Assembly (NCBI RefSeq): GCF_042658685.1
Contig: NZ_JBHSQY010000004.1
DNA length: 55,140 bases
Direction: 5' to 3' (one strand)
DNA from: Macrococcoides bohemicum
GTDB taxonomy: Bacteria; Bacillota; Bacilli; Staphylococcales; Staphylococcaceae
Shown: one piece after another, positions 52,459 through 55,140 of the stretch
Layout of the letters: every line of letters starts with the position of its first letter
Position numbering within the stretch: the stretch's first letter is position 1
Position numbers and translations under genes: made by a program
The notes under the pieces: model-generated
Database searches by the model: none
Seen by the model: only the letters and a program-made list of their open reading frames with translations
Told to the model about the DNA's origin: nothing

Positions 52459-52487
52459 TTTATCGTTTAAAATAATTTTAACATAAA
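52459..52487. promoter_or_regulatory. Operator-like palindrome before the HTH regulator
   Basis: TTTATCGTTTAAAAT then AATTTTAACATAAA, matching the 51781 copy base for base through TTTATCGTT and again in the AAAATA and ATTTTA parts. It lies 16 bases before the start codon, fitting autoregulation. Confidence 0.6.
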
Positions 52488-52796
52488 AATGGAGAAAAAA
52501 ATAAAAGCTCTAATTGAGATCAGCACTTTTAATGATAGAAATAAATTAACATGATTAATATTAGAATCAATACCGCTCTAAAAACTTTTGTGTCTCATAT
52601 ATGTATTAATTCATTAATTGGATTGTAAGAATTGTTTATTTACTTTTTCCGTCAATACCTTGTCCAGCACTTTCTATATATGTACTTTCTGATCTTCTAT
52701 ATTCTCTCGTTACCTCCACATTTAATTAACTGAAATTATTAATACCCTTCACTATGTTATTTACACATAAATCATGTATGATAATTTTATTAATAT
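52488..52796. other. Intergenic region, no confident gene
   Basis: About 310 bases between the HTH regulator and the YdcZ transporter. It is AT-rich. A 27-codon minus-strand frame (52636-52719, GTG start, VEVTREYRRSES then TYIESAGQGIDGKSK) reads like the tail of a protein but is too short to call. Confidence 0.4.
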
Positions 52797-52810
52797 ATAG
52801 GAGTGTTGTT

Positions 52811-53752
52811 ATGATTTATATTTTGTTAGCCTTTGCAATCGGGTTGATGATGCCTATTCAGACAGCTGTTAATTCAAGATTACGTACATACGTATTATCC
52901 CCTTTTATGGCATCATTTATTTCATTTTTAGTGGGAACGACCTTTTTATTGATAATGACACTTGCAACAAAGCATAGTGTGATGATACCTTTATCCACAT
53001 TCCAGGATAATCCTTTCTGGATCTGGATGGGTGGTTTATTAGGGGTCATGGGCTTAACCACTAATATACTGCTCTTCCCTAAACTTGGTGGTGTACAGAC
53101 TGTAGTTCTGCCAATTATGGGTCAGATTATGATGAGTATGTTAATCGACCATTTTGGATTGTTCTTCTCTCCAGAGAAAAGTTTTACATTGCTTAGATTC
53201 ATCGGCATCATTATTTTAATGCTTGGTGTCTTCTGTGTGATCGTTTTACCTGATTATTTGAGAAAGAAACATAGTAACTCAAATGTCTCAACTGAAGGTG
53301 GCAATAAATTGCCGTTTCAAATTTTAGGGATTGTAGCAGGTATGCTTATGGCTAGTCAATCTGCTATTAACGGACATTTAGGCGGTTTGCTTGATTCAGC
53401 AATTCATGCAGCTTTCATATCATTCCTTGTCGGTACAACGATTTTATTTATCATCGTTGCAGTGGTTTTTAGACAACTAGGCAACTTCAAACTAGCACTG
53501 GGTAATGATAAACCGAAATGGATTTGGTGTGGTGGTATTCTCGGCGCATTCTTCGTGTTAATTATGGCTTATCTTGTACCGATTATCGGAACTGGACTCG
53601 TTGTTGTAATCTGTTTATTCGGCCAGATTTTATGCAGTGTATTGATTGATATGTTTGGTTTACTTGGCGCAAAAAAAGTCCCAATCACTCGTGTTCAAAT
53701 GTTGGGATTAGGTTTATTAGTATGTGCTGTAGTGATGATCAGACTTTTTTAA
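52811..53752 (+). CDS. YdcZ-family (DUF606) DMT transporter with two fused domains
   Basis: About 313 residues with ten transmembrane helices. The two halves are visibly repeated: MPIQTAVNSRLRTYV then MASFISFLVGTTFLLI in the first, and MASQSAINGHLGGLL then HAAFISFLVGTTILFI in the second. It is a small-molecule permease of unknown substrate. The ATG at 52811 has AGGAG 7 bases upstream; the frame's earlier ATG at 52754 does not. Confidence 0.85.
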   Translation: MIYILLAFAIGLMMPIQTAVNSRLRTYVLSPFMASFISFLVGTTFLLIMTLATKHSVMIPLSTFQDNPFWIWMGGLLGVMGLTTNILLFPKLGGVQTVVLPIMGQIMMSMLIDHFGLFFSPEKSFTLLRFIGIIILMLGVFCVIVLPDYLRKKHSNSNVSTEGGNKLPFQILGIVAGMLMASQSAINGHLGGLLDSAIHAAFISFLVGTTILFIIVAVVFRQLGNFKLALGNDKPKWIWCGGILGAFFVLIMAYLVPIIGTGLVVVICLFGQILCSVLIDMFGLLGAKKVPITRVQMLGLGLLVCAVVMIRLF

Positions 53753-53853
53753 AGATATTTTTATTAAGGATAAGAAATCTTAAGCCATCAACACTATAAA
53801 ATCATTTTCTTTTATATTACAGATTTTGCTATAATTGTTTTGAGGTGATCATG

Positions 53854-54252
53854 ATGAATAACACGCTTCCTTTAATGGATATCAATAATAGTACGTCAAT
53901 GATTTATAAAGTTTACAGCATTGAACATGATCCAAAAGTAGCGAAATTTGAAATTGCTTTTATTAATGGGCATAGCAACTTACAATTTAAACATATATTA
54001 TATGAAGAAGATCTGATTATACTCAGTCGCCTTCAATCATTAAACACAGGTAAATATCATTTTATAGAACCATCATTATATATCGATATCAAGAATATTC
54101 ATGAAACAACTATCGATATTACGATTCACTTAAAAGCTTTATTAGAAAATCATGATGCTTCTCATGGCGCTGATTATGCATACGATATGACAGTTGAGCA
54201 ACATGGTTTCATTCATTTTATCGAATATTTACAGCACCACCTGGCACAATAA
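53854..54252 (+). CDS. Hypothetical protein, 132 residues
   Basis: A soluble, acidic, His-containing protein. It starts MNNTLPLMDINNSTSM and ends FIHFIEYLQHHLAQ. It shows alternating strands and helices but no motif that I recognise. GAGGTGA is 5 bases before the ATG at 53854; earlier GTG and ATG codons overlap that site. Confidence 0.65.
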   Translation: MNNTLPLMDINNSTSMIYKVYSIEHDPKVAKFEIAFINGHSNLQFKHILYEEDLIILSRLQSLNTGKYHFIEPSLYIDIKNIHETTIDITIHLKALLENHDASHGADYAYDMTVEQHGFIHFIEYLQHHLAQ

Positions 54253-54341
54253 ACCAATTTCAATTCTCCTAATATATGCCTCAATACACGTAAAATAAAT
54301 TCTTATTTTACTCATATTGTATTAAAGTGACTATAAATACT

Positions 54342-54369
54342 AGACAATTGTAATAAATCATTATATAAT
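54342..54369 (+). promoter_or_regulatory. Promoter of the first csp gene
   Basis: A -35 TAGACA (54342-54347), a 16-base spacer and a -10 TATAAT (54364-54369), about 155 bases before the start codon, leaving a long leader as in other cold-shock genes. Confidence 0.65.
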
Positions 54370-54409
54370 AAAGTCAAATACTATCGTACATATGCAAGAA
54401 ATTAAGGCT

Positions 54410-54466
54410 CTTCACATCATTACAAAGAGTAATAATGTAAGACAACACTTTTTGTAATATGTGAAG
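54410..54466 (+). ncRNA. 5' UTR hairpin of the first csp gene
   Basis: CTTCACATCATTACAAAGAGT (54410-54430) pairs, with one bulge and one mismatch, with ACTTTTTGTAATATGTGAAG (54447-54466). It is the same structure as in the leader of the second csp gene. It is probably a temperature-responsive leader, as known for cspA mRNA; this is inferred. Confidence 0.6.
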
Positions 54467-54523
54467 TGTTTTCTTTGTAAAACATTAGATATTATTTAAT
54501 AATTTATTGGAGGTCATTATATT

Positions 54524-54724
54524 ATGGCACAAGGTACAGTTAAATGGTTTAACGCAGAAAAAGGTTTTGGATTCATCGAAGTTGAAGGTGGAGACGACGT
54601 ATTCGCTCACTTCAGCGCTATTCAAGGTGAAGGTTACAAAACTTTAGAAGAAGGTCAAGCAGTTGAATTCGATATCGAAGAAGGTCAACGTGGACCTCAA
54701 GCTGCTAACATCGTTAAATTATAA
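54524..54724 (+). CDS. cspA: Cold-shock protein, CspA family
   Basis: 66 residues, one OB-fold cold-shock domain. RNP1 is KGFGFIEV and RNP2 is VFAHFSAI. It binds single-stranded nucleic acid and acts as an RNA chaperone. ATG has GGAGG 11 bases upstream, in a leader block shared with the next gene. Which of the staphylococcal csp paralogues it is cannot be told. Confidence 0.95.
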   Translation: MAQGTVKWFNAEKGFGFIEVEGGDDVFAHFSAIQGEGYKTLEEGQAVEFDIEEGQRGPQAANIVKL

Positions 54725-54740
54725 TATTTAATGTTTAAAG

Positions 54741-54761
54741 ATAAGCCCTCAAGGGGCTTAT
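54741..54761 (+). terminator. Terminator of the first csp gene
   Basis: ATAAGCCC pairs with GGGCTTAT around 5 bases, followed by seven T. Confidence 0.9.
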
Positions 54762-54895
54762 TTTTTTATCTTTAATTTCACTTTTCTGTCTATTATTGAT
54801 CCCTTTTTAATAAATAAAAATAAATTTTTTACTCTTTATAAGCGATACCTAAGCGCTTTAACGAGATAATAAGACCAAACCACAAGAACATACGT

Positions 54896-54924
54896 TTGAC
54901 TTATACGAATATCCGTTATATACT
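54896..54924 (+). promoter_or_regulatory. Promoter of the second csp gene
   Basis: A -35 TTGACT (54896-54901), a 17-base spacer and a -10 TATACT (54919-54924), again about 155 bases before the start. Confidence 0.75.
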
Positions 54925-54964
54925 TAAGTCAAATATATCGGACATATGCAACAAACAAAGCTTC

Positions 54965-55019
54965 TTCACATATTACAAAAAGTAATCGTGTTAAGTCGAG
55001 ACTTTTTGTAATATGTGAA
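54965..55019 (+). ncRNA. 5' UTR hairpin of the second csp gene
   Basis: A perfect 19-bp stem TTCACATATTACAAAAAGT (54965-54983) with 55001-55019, and a 17-base loop. The strands match the first csp leader hairpin, but here without bulges. Confidence 0.65.
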
Positions 55020-55077
55020 TTTTTCTTTGTAAGAGAAACATTAGATATTATTTAATAATTTATTGGAGGTCATTATT

Positions 55078-55140
55078 ATGACACAAGGTACAGTTAAATG
55101 GTTTAACGCAGAAAAAGGTTTTGGATTCATCGAAGTTGAA
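55078..55140 (+). CDS. Second cold-shock protein gene, cut by the window end
   Basis: Only 21 codons are visible (MTQGTVKWFNAEKGFGFIEV...). They differ from the first csp protein only at residue 2 (Thr for Ala). About 55 bases of leader before it, including TTGGAGGTCATTA, are nearly identical to the first gene. It is a recent tandem duplicate. Confidence 0.93.
   Translation, partial: MTQGTVKWFNAEKGFGFIEVE

Noticed and set aside
52636..52719. 27-codon minus-strand frame with protein-like composition
   Set aside because: Too short, the start overlaps a GGAGG, and no family is recognisable. Possibly a gene remnant.

Overview
The window looks like a low-GC Firmicute chromosome of the family Staphylococcaceae, most probably Macrococcus or a close relative. 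The genus is inferred from gene content, not from a search. Supporting signs are a staphylococcal-type rRNA leader at the left edge, a SepA drug-efflux protein, a staphylococcal-type ArsC, a SalA-KbaA pair, strong AAGGAGG ribosome sites with several TTG and GTG starts, and an AT-rich base composition. One base (264) is N, so the left edge may be an assembly boundary at an rRNA operon.

Layout. 1-250: tandem rRNA promoters and leader reading off the left edge. 383-3541 (minus): MFS exporter, kbaA, salA/mrp. 3713-5170: cytoplasmic alpha-amylase. 5220-6557: mhqR-like MarR regulator followed by a decayed ring-cleaving dioxygenase, then sepA. 6742-13681 (minus): amidohydrolase, zinc metalloprotease, an orphan HlyD-type adaptor, a small membrane protein, a uridylyltransferase, a YdjM-like membrane protein and a lipoprotein. 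13847-22056: RarD, CynX-type MFS, a SunI-like protein, a three-gene SDR / IsdG-type haem oxygenase / ABM-fold operon, a YjiH protein, a GNAT enzyme, a TPR protein with a possible overlapping 36-residue peptide gene, and an MFS exporter. 22168-28091: methyltransferase, a Tag glycosylase without its zinc ligands, ChrA, a DUF402 protein, an MBL-fold hydrolase, an AAA ATPase, and a GNAT gene cut off at an interspersed repeat.

28158-33181 is the de novo NAD locus. nadB-nadC-nadA run leftward with overlapping ends, and divergently nifS (sulfur donor, presumably for the NadA Fe-S cluster) and niaR (repressor) run rightward, as in Bacillus. Next come a sucrose-type PTS permease (scrA) with a LacI-type operator and a cre site over its -35 box, and an acetoin dehydrogenase operon (lpdA-acoA-acoB-acoC) with a cre site on its promoter. 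39919-44196 is an arsenic island, arsR-arsD-arsA-arsB-arsC, followed by a small gene resembling the RNA polymerase alpha C-terminal domain. 44310-47573 is an ABC transporter / histidine kinase / response regulator operon.

47700-49240 is a decayed zone: a 61-bp tandem repeat, a truncated VOC gene, a peptidase E-like gene and a chimeric DUF1761 remnant. The right end holds an ArgE/DapE-type deacylase, an MFS exporter with an ArsR-like regulator whose promoters share an operator-like palindrome, a duplicated-domain YdcZ transporter, and two nearly identical cold-shock genes in tandem, each with a long 5' UTR hairpin. The second runs off the window.

Most of the window is ordinary chromosomal backbone. 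I found no CRISPR array, prophage, transposase or tRNA. The least conventional items are the peptide ORF overlapping the TPR gene, the alpha-CTD-like protein ending the ars operon, the zinc-less Tag, the 61-bp repeats and the paired csp leader hairpins.
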